Assembly: GCA_963662895.1 (NCBI GenBank)
Contig: OY759982.1
Span: forward strand, 620,001 to 684,000
Reading direction: 5' to 3'
DNA length: 64,000 nt
From: GWE2-42-39 sp963662895
Lineage (GTDB): Bacteria > Bacteroidota > Bacteroidia > Bacteroidales > Prolixibacteraceae
The notes under the pieces were generated by a model. The model was not told the DNA's origin and did not search any database. It saw nothing but the letters and a program-made list of their open reading frames with translations. Made by a program: the position numbers and the translations under genes. This document shows, piece by piece, positions 24,683 to 33,489 of this stretch. Position 1 is the stretch's first letter. Every line of letters starts with the position of its first letter.

Positions 24683-24945
24683 GGGCACGGGAGGGGTACT
24701 TTAATCTTTTGTGGAGCATATTTTCTGATTTTTTAACGCTCACTCCATCGATTTTCTAAACACTTTTTCCCTTTAGGCGGAAACAGCCCGGGCAGTGTTG
24801 TGTTCCCTAAAAAAATACCTCTCTCCCCCCGACTTATTCTATAACGAAACGATAGCTTTTACAGCGACAGAACACTCTTCCTGCTCTTCTCCACAACTTT
24901 TTAAACTGACTCAGGATTATTTTATATCCTCTTGCTGTTGCATAT

Positions 24946-25050
24946 GTGGTAGACGCTCGTCAACCGGTGTGGTAGACGCTCGTCAACCGGTGTGGTAGAC
25001 GCTCGTCAACCAGTGTGGTAGACGCCCATCAACCGGCATGGCAGATACCA
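24946..25050. repeat. Tandem repeat, 23-bp period, four and a half units
   Basis: Units gtggtagacgctcgtcaacc-ggt start at 24946, 24969, 24992 and 25015, with a degenerate fifth at 25038. The first three units are identical but for one base. There are no spacers, so it is not a CRISPR array. Confidence 0.85.
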
Positions 25051-25385
25051 TTAACACGCAGAAGATATCCGCAAAAATTTCCAATCACCATATTACTCTG
25101 AAATACAAGGGAAAAATGAATGATTGCAGTAAAAAATACGATGACGATCAAAAATTCAGGAGGGAGACCAACACTCCGCCCGGGAAAAACCATGTTCCGC
25201 ACCGCCGGGGCTCAGGGTATGGTGGGGGATGTACCTTTCTATCATACTGCCATTCCGGGATTCAGGACATTTATTGCCCCCCCAAAAAATATCAAAATGA
25301 CAGTATCCGCCCCACCATTCCCGTCTGTTTTCAAGAGGGATTCAATACCACCTCCTCACGGCAAGCCGGGGTACTCCTCCTTAAC

Positions 25386-25460
25386 AGGAGGAAAATTTTT
25401 GGCATGGTGGTATTTTGAAAGGTTAGTGGTATTATGCGGGAGTAGTCATATCTGTTTTCA
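25386..25460 (+). repeat. Dispersed intergenic repeat, direct partner of 17781-17850
   Basis: Shares aatttttggcatg, atgcggg-agta and tttc blocks with the partner. A small hairpin cctcct-taaca-aggagg lies just before it, near 25375-25391. Confidence 0.5.
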
Positions 25461-25570
25461 GAAGCCATAACATAGTAACTTATTCTTCACTGCCGCCACT
25501 TCTTCCGTTTCCCCTCCTTGGAAAAAGGAGGGGTGTCCGGCTTGCCGGATGGGGTGGTCAACAGCTTTAA

Positions 25571-25900
25571 TTCACCGGAAGGTGAAAAGCAGGGGTGGCC
25601 AGTCAAAGTAGTCCGGGCCGGCGAAGGCGGGAGCGGTTTTTGGTGGGTCTTCAGGGAGGTGCCCCGGGAAGAAAAAACCGAGAGGCGGTCGGAAGGATGA
25701 CTTTGACAAGACTTTTTCTTCCTTTTGGTCGACTGCAAAAGGAAGGGCTCCGCCGGCCAGAGGCGAATACCAATAAGCAATAAAAATTGTCAGGTTATTA
25801 AGAACGAAGAAAACACCGCCCACGGTAGTTCGTCAAAAAAAGCGGTGCAATTGTATGGCCGGAAATGATGAAATAATAAAAAAAGCAATATTTTGTATTT
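25571..25900 (+). repeat. Repeat blocks A and B, copy 2, contiguous
   Basis: Block A (25571-25817) is continuous with block B (25811-25900), joined at an aacacc string that also ends block A and begins block B in copy 1. The unit ends 15 bp before the stop codon of the TlpA-like gene. Copy 2 is the more intact arrangement. Confidence 0.8.
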
Positions 25901-25915
25901 GCTTCCTAACCTGAA

Positions 25916-27016
25916 TTATTCATCCAGTAATTCTGCCAGTTTTGTCTCAAGGGCTTTGCCCCGAAGGTTCCTGGCAATAATTTTTCCTTCTTTATCGAGA
26001 AGGACTGTATGCGGGATCGACTGGACACCATATAGTACAGCTACTTCATTTTGCCAGTATTTCAGGTCCGAAACATGAGTCCAGCTAAGCTGGTCTTCTT
26101 TAATTGCCTTTAACCATGATTTTTTATCACGATCAAGAGAAACTCCCAGTATTTCGAAACCTTTGTCTTTATATTTTTTGTATGTTCTAACCACATTGGG
26201 ATTTTCCTTACGGCAGGGAGAACACCACGATGCCCAAAAGTCGATTAGCAGATATTTTCCACGGAAAGAAGAGAGACTGACCGGTTTTCCTTCCTGATCA
26301 TTCATGGTAAAGTCAGGGGCCATTGAACCGACTGCTGTTTTTTTCTTCTTCTCCGCAATTTTATTAATCTCTTTTATATAAACCGATTCGGCTAATTCAG
26401 CAGGAAATATTCTGGTAATGGTATCCAGTTCTTCAGCCGGGGCTTTATTAATAAACTGGTTCAGATAGATAAACGGGGCAACGATTGAATTCCGGTGTTC
26501 GGAAATAAAATTTTTGGCATATACATCCATGTTGTCCATCATTGCTTCGACATCAATTTTCGCTTTATCGGCAGTTTCCCTGTCTCCTTTTCTGATAGCC
26601 TGGTTATACCGTTTGTTCAATTCGGTATATTCCTTGTTTAATCGTTCAATTTCTGAAATATATATATTGAACAGGTCGTTGGTTGTTGATCCTGTTACTT
26701 TGGTATTTCGCAAGCTGTCTTTGTTCGCCGCGACAGTGATGTTTTCGTTTTCAAGGAAAAACTGGGCAAAATAATCCCTGCCATTCAGGCGTAAATAATG
26801 CATTTCCGGGAGACCTGCTGTTCCTGTCAGTTCGAAGCTGCCCTCTACCACATCTGCGGTATCTACTACAAGTGGCTGACCTGCCTCTGATTTAACCAGG
26901 TAAACTTTTCCTGAATCAATTCCCTGAATGGTCCCCTTGATGGTGTATGTCTTTGAGCCGGTCAGGCAGGCGCTCACCGTGAACACGGTCAATACAAAAT
27001 AAATTATTTTTTTCAT
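25916..27016 (-). CDS. TlpA-like thiol-disulfide lipoprotein with DUF4369 domain
   Basis: A 366-aa lipoprotein (lipobox VSAC, Cys17). Residues 20-115 match DUF4369 (YTIKGTIQGIDSGKVYL). A helical linker follows, then an AhpC/TSA-thioredoxin domain from about 232 with WCSPC (Cys265, Cys268) and the cis-Pro segment SIPHTVLLD near 335. It reduces or transfers disulfides in the periplasm; precise partners in Bacteroidetes are mostly unknown. It lies 30 bp after meaB on the same strand and may share its transcript. Confidence 0.9.
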   Translation of the reverse strand: MKKIIYFVLTVFTVSACLTGSKTYTIKGTIQGIDSGKVYLVKSEAGQPLVVDTADVVEGSFELTGTAGLPEMHYLRLNGRDYFAQFFLENENITVAANKDSLRNTKVTGSTTNDLFNIYISEIERLNKEYTELNKRYNQAIRKGDRETADKAKIDVEAMMDNMDVYAKNFISEHRNSIVAPFIYLNQFINKAPAEELDTITRIFPAELAESVYIKEINKIAEKKKKTAVGSMAPDFTMNDQEGKPVSLSSFRGKYLLIDFWASWCSPCRKENPNVVRTYKKYKDKGFEILGVSLDRDKKSWLKAIKEDQLSWTHVSDLKYWQNEVAVLYGVQSIPHTVLLDKEGKIIARNLRGKALETKLAELLDE

Positions 27017-27046
27017 CTGTATGTTTTTATTTTTTTCAAACTGAAT

Positions 27047-28168
27047 TTATTTTTTCTGTTGTCTGTATAAACTGATCAGTTCGCGGGCAGCCACGAACGA
27101 GGAAATTTCATCATTCAGAACTTTTGTTTCGAAGCCGGCCAGTTTGCCTTTTATTTCAGGGCTTTCGTAAAAACCGTTTTTCAATTGTTCGTTTATCGAT
27201 TCGTACATCCAGTATTTCGACTGCTCTTTTCTTCGGTGATGAAAATAGTGATTTTGTTTGACCATTGCAAGGTACTCGTTAATAGTATCCCATATTTCCT
27301 TGATTCCTCTTTTGTGGTAAGCCGAACAGGTCAGCACCCTGGGAGTCCATTCCGACGGGGTGGGAGGGAAGAGGTGCAGGGCATTTTCGTACTGGATACG
27401 TGCCAATCCTGCTTTTTCCAGGTTATTTCCGTCAGCTTTGTTAATGGCAATCACATCGGCCATTTCCATGATACCCCTTTTGATGCCCTGTAGTTCGTCG
27501 CCGGCTCCGGCCAGCATTAGTAACAGAAAGAAGTCGACCATCGAATGTACGGCCGTTTCGCTTTGCCCTACCCCGACTGTTTCAATGAAGATGGTATCGA
27601 ACCCGGCAGCTTCGCACAGGATGATGGTTTCCCGTGTTTTCCGGGCTACCCCGCCCAGAGAACCTGCCGATGGAGAAGGACGGATATAGGCACGGGGATC
27701 ACCCGACAGTTCCTCCATCCGGGTTTTATCGCCCAGGATACTTCCCCGGCTGCGTTCACTGCTCGGGTCGATGGCCAGTACGGCCAGTTTGCTGCCTTGC
27801 CCGGTGATATACATCCCCATAGTCTCGATGAAAGTACTTTTACCAACACCCGGTACTCCTGTAATCCCGATGCGTACGGAATTACCGCTGTATGGCAGAC
27901 ATCTTAAAATAATTTCCTGTGCAATTTTCTGGTGTTCGGGGTTGGAACTTTCGACCAGGGTAACCGCCTGGCTCAGGATGGTCACATCTCCCTGTAAAAT
28001 AGCCTCGACGTATTGCCGGGCTGTGAGCCTGCTTTTTTTCTTTTTCTGAAGGAAGCGGGATACCGAGTCTGCATTGACCGGAGAGGGCATCTCAATCCCC
28101 TCATTTACTTTTAGTCCTTCGTAATTCGGATCGTTTTCTATATGTTCGTGGTGTTTATCAATGATCAT
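27047..28168 (-). CDS. meaB: Methylmalonyl-CoA mutase-associated GTPase MeaB
   Basis: A 373-aa G3E GTPase. P-loop GVPGVGKS at 104-111, AIDPSSERSRGSILGDKTRM after it (switch regions), FIETVGVGQSE, and NKADGNN as guanine-specificity motif. MeaB protects adenosylcobalamin-dependent methylmalonyl-CoA mutase and gates cofactor loading. The N-terminal 60 residues form the usual helical extension. The mutase genes are not in this window. Divergent from the sigma gene that opens the first GH38 locus. Confidence 0.95.
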   Translation of the reverse strand: MIIDKHHEHIENDPNYEGLKVNEGIEMPSPVNADSVSRFLQKKKKSRLTARQYVEAILQGDVTILSQAVTLVESSNPEHQKIAQEIILRCLPYSGNSVRIGITGVPGVGKSTFIETMGMYITGQGSKLAVLAIDPSSERSRGSILGDKTRMEELSGDPRAYIRPSPSAGSLGGVARKTRETIILCEAAGFDTIFIETVGVGQSETAVHSMVDFFLLLMLAGAGDELQGIKRGIMEMADVIAINKADGNNLEKAGLARIQYENALHLFPPTPSEWTPRVLTCSAYHKRGIKEIWDTINEYLAMVKQNHYFHHRRKEQSKYWMYESINEQLKNGFYESPEIKGKLAGFETKVLNDEISSFVAARELISLYRQQKK

Positions 28169-28351
28169 TCCAGAAAAAGTAAAATTTTTACGAAGGTAGA
28201 AAAATTACACATGATTTGTATTTTTATACGGATTTTTGCCATTTGCCTTCTGAGGTAAAAGGTTTATTTATGTTAAAACTAATATCATGTACATACTTCG
28301 ATCAGATTTGTTTTTTTTAGTTTACTTTTATGTCAGTCACTGCCGGATTTA

Positions 28352-28864
28352 ATGGATAAACTGAAATCTAAATATAATTTCCCGGAAAAGGAGTTTGAGA
28401 ATTTTTTTAAGCAATACTATAAATTGGCTCTTTTAATTTCGGTTCGGATAACAAACAATTTTGTTATTTCAGAAGATATTGTTCAGGACGTTTTTTTGGA
28501 TCTGTGGAAGAAATCAGAAGTTAATCATTTAAACCCCAACCTTAAATCCTATTTATTGAAATCAATTAAAAACAGGAGCCTGAATTATAATCGCGATAAA
28601 AAAAAGCATTTGGGATTTACACCTGGGGTGCATGAAATTGCTGATGAAGAATACAATTTTGAGAGGGAAGAAAAGATTTCAAAAATTCTTTTTGAAATGG
28701 ACAAGCTTCCTCCAAAGTGTCAGGGGATTTTTAAAATGGTCGTATTTAAACAAATGAAATACAGTGAGGTGGCTAAAAAATTAAATGTTACAATCAATAC
28801 GGTTAAAACTCAACTGGCTATTGCTTATAAGCATTTAAGAAAATTCTGCTTGATTTTTTTCTGA
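28352..28864 (+). CDS. ECF sigma factor (FecI-type) of the GH38 locus
   Basis: A 170-aa sigma-70 protein: region 2 (ENFFKQYYKLALLISVRI, VISEDIVQDVFLDLWKK) and region 4 (LPPKCQGIFKMVVFKQMKYSEVAKKLNVTINTVKTQLAIAYKHL). It is followed 83 bp later by its FecR anti-sigma gene, then an STN-bearing SusC: the standard trans-envelope switch, in which the loaded receptor signals through FecR to release sigma and induce the locus. Confidence 0.92.
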   Translation: MDKLKSKYNFPEKEFENFFKQYYKLALLISVRITNNFVISEDIVQDVFLDLWKKSEVNHLNPNLKSYLLKSIKNRSLNYNRDKKKHLGFTPGVHEIADEEYNFEREEKISKILFEMDKLPPKCQGIFKMVVFKQMKYSEVAKKLNVTINTVKTQLAIAYKHLRKFCLIFF

Positions 28865-28947
28865 TTTTTCTTCACCCGTTTTCAGTTCCGTGTGTAGTAC
28901 TTTACAGGAAAGGGTTTGCAATAGCGTATTTTTCAATCTGAAAATAA

Positions 28948-29883
28948 ATGAAACAGGAAGATCATATACATGGTGAAAATTTAGAAACCCAGGGAGAAGA
29001 GATAAATAACCTCTTGGCCGGAGATAAAGCGATTATTGAAAAAGTTGCGGGAGTTAATATTGATAAGGCCTGGAAGAAAATACTTTACAGGAAACGGGGT
29101 AATGTTATCCGTATGACCATTCAGAGGACACTCCAATATGCTGCAGCAATTTTGCTGTTTTTATTAGCAGGATACTATATTGCGTCGTATAGGATAAATC
29201 ACGAAAATCAAAATGCCTATACGGTTTTTAATATACCAAATGCAGAAATGGGCAATGTTGTTTTGCCCGATGGCACGAAGGTAAGGTTAAATTCATCGAG
29301 CGACCTGAAATATCCGTTGAAGTTCTTAAATTCAAGGGAAGTCTTTCTTACCGGAGAAGCTTTTTTTGAAGTAACATCCAATCCCCGTAATCCCTTTTAT
29401 GTTCATATTGATGACTTTACCATTAAAGTCACCGGAACCAGATTTAATGTTAAATCATATCCTGATGCGAACCCGGAAGCTACCCTGGAGGAAGGAAAAA
29501 TAACCGTGATAAATAATGAAGGGAATACAATAGCCAGCTTGAAACCCCATGAGAACCTCATGCTGGATAAAACACAAAACAAGATTTTTGTGACTACTGT
29601 AGATACCCATCTGAAAACAGACTGGAAGGAAGGAAAAATATTCCTGAAAAATCAAACGATAGGAGAAATAGCGAAAATAATTGAAAGATGGTACAATGTT
29701 AAAGTTGTTTTTGATGATGAAACAATAATGCAGGTGAGGCTTACAGGAACAATCTTAAAGAATAAACCGATTGAACAACTATTAAAAGTTTTTGTCAAAT
29801 CAGAGTCTATTGATTTCAGATGTGTTGAAGATGCAAACGGCAACAATATCATACATATAAAATATAAAATTATGAAGAGATAG
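28948..29883 (+). CDS. FecR-type anti-sigma factor of the GH38 locus
   Basis: A 311-aa inner-membrane protein: cytoplasmic N-terminal part (1-60), one membrane helix (TLQYAAAILLFLLAGYYIA, about 62-80), periplasmic FecR domain (about 105-200; VVLPDGTKVRLNSSSDLKYP, EVFLTGEAFFEV, VKVTGTRFNVKSY) and a C-terminal DUF4974-like domain (IERWYNVKVVFDD, RLTGTI). It connects the SusC STN domain to the ECF sigma factor. Confidence 0.93.
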   Translation: MKQEDHIHGENLETQGEEINNLLAGDKAIIEKVAGVNIDKAWKKILYRKRGNVIRMTIQRTLQYAAAILLFLLAGYYIASYRINHENQNAYTVFNIPNAEMGNVVLPDGTKVRLNSSSDLKYPLKFLNSREVFLTGEAFFEVTSNPRNPFYVHIDDFTIKVTGTRFNVKSYPDANPEATLEEGKITVINNEGNTIASLKPHENLMLDKTQNKIFVTTVDTHLKTDWKEGKIFLKNQTIGEIAKIIERWYNVKVVFDDETIMQVRLTGTILKNKPIEQLLKVFVKSESIDFRCVEDANGNNIIHIKYKIMKR

Positions 29884-29896
29884 AATATTAAGAAAG

Positions 29897-29928
29897 AAGC
29901 GGTGAAAGATTAGGGCCTGTCACCGCTT
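29897..29928 (+). terminator. Stem-loop between fecR and susC
   Basis: The arms aagcggtga (29897-29905) and tcaccgctt (29920-29928) form a perfect 9-bp stem with a 14-nt loop. No T-run follows. A similar hairpin lies between fecR and susC in the second locus. It may reduce read-through or stabilise the susC transcript. Confidence 0.55.
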
Positions 29929-29973
29929 TAGATAAAAGTAATACGCTAATATTAATTTTAACTTTTCAAATTT

Positions 29974-32900
29974 ATGAAAAAAAAACGGATGAATTACGAC
30001 CTGAAAAGGTTGTTCGCTAAACTATTCAAAATTATGAAGTTAACGGCAATGTTTGTCTTTCTTGCAATGTTAACTGTACACGCAAAATCGTACTCTCAGC
30101 AAACAAGCTTAACTTTTTCTTTTCAAAAAACATCGATAGCCGATGTTTTATCTTATATCGAAGAAAAAAGTGAATTTTATTTTTTTTATAAAGAAAATGA
30201 ACTTAATCCGGGCAGATTAATCGATATAGATGTCTCCAACCAGGATATTCATCAGATACTGGATAAAATACTGGAGGGAACAGAGCTGGGCTATTCGGTA
30301 ATAGACCATTATGTTGTTATTTCTCCGGAAACAAATGTGAATGATGCAGTAATGGGTCAGAAACAGGTTCCTGTCTCCGGTAAAGTAACCGATCCTTCTG
30401 GTGTTCCTTTGCCCGGAGTTACGGTAGTAGTAAAAGGCACCACCCAGGGGGTTGTTACCGATACCGATGGGATTTATACTCTTTCCAGGGTGCCTGCCGA
30501 TGCTACGTTGGTATTTTCCTTTGTGGGAATGAAGACCCGGGAAATAGCAGTGTTGGGCAAAAGTACGATTAATGTTACAATGGCAGAAGAAACAATTGGA
30601 TTGGAAGAGGTGGTGGCAGTGGGATACGGGACTGTTAAAAAGAGTGATTTAACCGGTTCTGTGACAAGTGTTGATTCCGAAAGGCTTTTGGATAAGCCTG
30701 CCTTCAACGTTGCCCAGGCAATTTCCGGCAAGGCAGCGGGGGTGAAAATTATAGAAAGATCAGGGCAGCCGGGAGGTAATCCTTTCATCCGTATCCGTGG
30801 AACAAATTCAATCAATTCTGATAATTCGCCGTTAGTTGTAGTCGACGGCGTCGTTGGTGTTACAAACGCTCTTACAACACTAAACCCCAATGAGATTGAA
30901 TCTGTTGAAGTATTGAAAGATGCTTCGGCTACCGCAATTTACGGGGCAAGAGGGGCCAATGGTGTTATTCTTATCACAACAAAACGTGGTTATGCCGGCG
31001 ATATGCAGGTAGAATATGATGGTTATGTTTCTGTTGGAATATTGCAGAAACATCTTAAAAACCTGGATGCTGAACAGTTTATGTCTGTTTATACCCAATG
31101 CTGGAAGAGTATTGCAAAGTATTCCGACAATCCGACTTGGTCAAGATGTTATGATGCCTCCATACGACCAGCAAGCGAAGAAGGGGACACTTATTCTGAA
31201 TTGCCCCATCTTTTTGAACAAGTCTCTCCTGGTAGTTATTCCATTCCTTTGATAGGAGCAGACGGCAATTATTATAAACCACGATTCGATACGGATTGGG
31301 AATCTGAGATATTCAGACCTTCAATCTCAACAAATCATCAGATAAGTATAAGAGGTGGAACTGAAAAAGCGAAACTTGCAACATTTATAGGATACTCCCG
31401 GGAGGACGGGTTACTTTTAAATTCATATTTCGACCGTTACACCGGCAGGATTGTTGGTGATTTCAAGATAACCGACTGGTTTGATATAAGTTCACAAATC
31501 AGTGTAAACAGAACCAAAGAACGAACGAATGATGCATCTTTCTTTTCCGGTGGTATCTCGCGTGGTGTAACCGAGATGTTTTCGATTATTCCAACCAAAT
31601 ATCCCGATGATCCTTCAATTTATGGAGAATATGCCGGTCAGTATGGGCGTAATTCAGACTTTCCCGTTGGAGAGGTCGATGTGCAGTCGCCGTATGAAGT
31701 GAGTAAAACAGTTGAAGCCTATACTAACCGTTCGCAATTTACAGGGAACCTTGTGTTGAATTTCAAACTTACAAAAGATCTGTCGTTCAAGTCAAACTTT
31801 GCGGTTGATGACTATTCATCGAAGTATAATTATTATGCAGGTATTGTTGTGAGCAGGGGAGCTCAGGGAAGGGCTGATATTGATGTTTCCAAAACAATAT
31901 ACTGGCAGAATGAAAACTATTTTAATTATAATAAAATCATTGGCGACCATTCAATCGATGGAGTATTGGGGGCATCGTGGTCCCGCAGCAAATGGGAGAA
32001 CCTGGAAACCTGGAATGAAATGTTTTTCGACGATTTCTACGGATGGCACAATATTTCGGTTGGTACTGCCGACAGACCATATCCTTCCAGCAGCGACGGC
32101 CAAAGTTCGCTCAACTCTTACTTCGCACGTGTCAATTATAACTACAAAAGTAAATATCTGCTGACTCTTACTGGTCGTGTGGACGGTTCTTCAAAATTTG
32201 GGGCAAATTCAAAATACGGTTTCTTTCCTTCAGGCTCTGTGGCATGGAGGCTATCGGAAGAAGATTTTGCCAGGGATATTTCATATTTATCCAATCTTAA
32301 ACTACGTTTTAGTATTGGTCAGACCGGTAATCAGGAAATAGGTAGTTATGTTACCCAGGCATTTATCGGATCAACCAGCGTTGCTTTGGGTGATGGCATT
32401 TATACAGGTTTGTATCCAAACTCAATGGCTAGTCCCGATCTTAAATGGGAAACAACTACACAGTATAATGGCGGTATCGACATAGGTTTATATACAAACC
32501 GTATTGCACTGTCGGTTGACTATTACCATAAACTGACATCCGATATGCTTTTGGATGTTCCACTGCCAACGTCGACTTCTACCGGGAGTGTAACAGAAAA
32601 TTACGGTAAGGTTGAAAACAAAGGGTTTGAAATTGTTCTGAATACTCATAACATAAAAAGCTCCCAATTCAACTGGTACACCGATATAGCCTGGAGTGCA
32701 AACAGGAATAAAATCAAAAAACTGGGTCCTACAGGGGAAGACATTCTTCGTAATTCATGGGTTGGCGGCGCTAATACCGTTTTACGCGAAGGGGAATCGA
32801 TTGCTACATTCTGGGGGCTAAACCGTTTGGGTACTTACAGTACAGAAGAAGCCTCTCTTGCCGCCCGCTATGGTTTTGTGCCCGGCGATGTTAAATATGA

Positions 32901-33471
32901 AGACAGAAATAATGATGGAGCTATCAATTCTTCCGACGGTTATCTTCTTGGTAATGCATTCCCGAAATGGGATATGGACTTTAATAACAGGATTACGTAT
33001 AAGAATTTTGACTTCAGCGTAGACATAAGGGTTTCATATGGGGCTAAAATGCAAAACCGGACCAACCATTCCGGAGAAGATCGTCAAACCATGGGGAATA
33101 GTAAGGTTACTGTTTTGGATGCGTGGCGACCCGATCATCAAAATACAGACATCGGCCAGGTCCGTCCTGGTATGGGAGGAGCTTATTATCAAACTTATCC
33201 TGATACTCATTGGATTGAAGACGCCTCATACATAAGAGGAGACGGGGCAACTATTGGGTACACCCTTCCAAGATCTGCACTTGTTAAGTTTGGTGTAAGT
33301 AGATTGAGGGTTTATGCGACGGCAAAGAACTTTTTTGTATTGACTGACTACTCTGGTTATGATCCGGAAGGAAGCGACAGTGGCAACATGGACTCAATTA
33401 CACCACATATGGATTTTTATCAATATCCGCGTCCTACTACATTCACTTTTGGTGTTAATGCTATTTTTTAA
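29974..33471 (+). CDS. SusC-type TonB-dependent receptor with STN domain, GH38 locus
   Basis: A 1165-aa outer-membrane importer. A signal peptide (AMFVFLAMLTVHAKS) is followed by an STN signalling domain (about 48-115: SLTFSFQKTSIADVLSYIEEK), a carboxypeptidase-regulatory-like domain (VSGKVTDPSGVPLPGVTVVVKG, about 134-205), a plug (EEVVAVGYGTVKKSDLTGSV) and a barrel ending TFTFGVNAIF. The STN domain fits signalling to the FecR upstream. With its SusD it takes up an oligosaccharide, probably rich in mannose given the two GH38 enzymes downstream. Confidence 0.95.
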   Translation: MKKKRMNYDLKRLFAKLFKIMKLTAMFVFLAMLTVHAKSYSQQTSLTFSFQKTSIADVLSYIEEKSEFYFFYKENELNPGRLIDIDVSNQDIHQILDKILEGTELGYSVIDHYVVISPETNVNDAVMGQKQVPVSGKVTDPSGVPLPGVTVVVKGTTQGVVTDTDGIYTLSRVPADATLVFSFVGMKTREIAVLGKSTINVTMAEETIGLEEVVAVGYGTVKKSDLTGSVTSVDSERLLDKPAFNVAQAISGKAAGVKIIERSGQPGGNPFIRIRGTNSINSDNSPLVVVDGVVGVTNALTTLNPNEIESVEVLKDASATAIYGARGANGVILITTKRGYAGDMQVEYDGYVSVGILQKHLKNLDAEQFMSVYTQCWKSIAKYSDNPTWSRCYDASIRPASEEGDTYSELPHLFEQVSPGSYSIPLIGADGNYYKPRFDTDWESEIFRPSISTNHQISIRGGTEKAKLATFIGYSREDGLLLNSYFDRYTGRIVGDFKITDWFDISSQISVNRTKERTNDASFFSGGISRGVTEMFSIIPTKYPDDPSIYGEYAGQYGRNSDFPVGEVDVQSPYEVSKTVEAYTNRSQFTGNLVLNFKLTKDLSFKSNFAVDDYSSKYNYYAGIVVSRGAQGRADIDVSKTIYWQNENYFNYNKIIGDHSIDGVLGASWSRSKWENLETWNEMFFDDFYGWHNISVGTADRPYPSSSDGQSSLNSYFARVNYNYKSKYLLTLTGRVDGSSKFGANSKYGFFPSGSVAWRLSEEDFARDISYLSNLKLRFSIGQTGNQEIGSYVTQAFIGSTSVALGDGIYTGLYPNSMASPDLKWETTTQYNGGIDIGLYTNRIALSVDYYHKLTSDMLLDVPLPTSTSTGSVTENYGKVENKGFEIVLNTHNIKSSQFNWYTDIAWSANRNKIKKLGPTGEDILRNSWVGGANTVLREGESIATFWGLNRLGTYSTEEASLAARYGFVPGDVKYEDRNNDGAINSSDGYLLGNAFPKWDMDFNNRITYKNFDFSVDIRVSYGAKMQNRTNHSGEDRQTMGNSKVTVLDAWRPDHQNTDIGQVRPGMGGAYYQTYPDTHWIEDASYIRGDGATIGYTLPRSALVKFGVSRLRVYATAKNFFVLTDYSGYDPEGSDSGNMDSITPHMDFYQYPRPTTFTFGVNAIF

Positions 33472-33489
33472 TTCTAAAACTGTAAAGAA

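Noticed and set aside
24437..24688. Open frames on both strands in repeat block A, also at 25572-25823
   Set aside because: Conservation between the two copies is at the DNA level over the whole block and follows no codon pattern; no start or family features.
24946..25050. Possible CRISPR array or operator array
   Set aside because: The 23-bp units are contiguous without spacers; kept only as a tandem repeat.
25038..25418. 126-aa plus-strand open frame
   Set aside because: It starts inside the 23-bp tandem repeat, has biased composition and no family pattern, and lies in a repeat-filled gene-free stretch.
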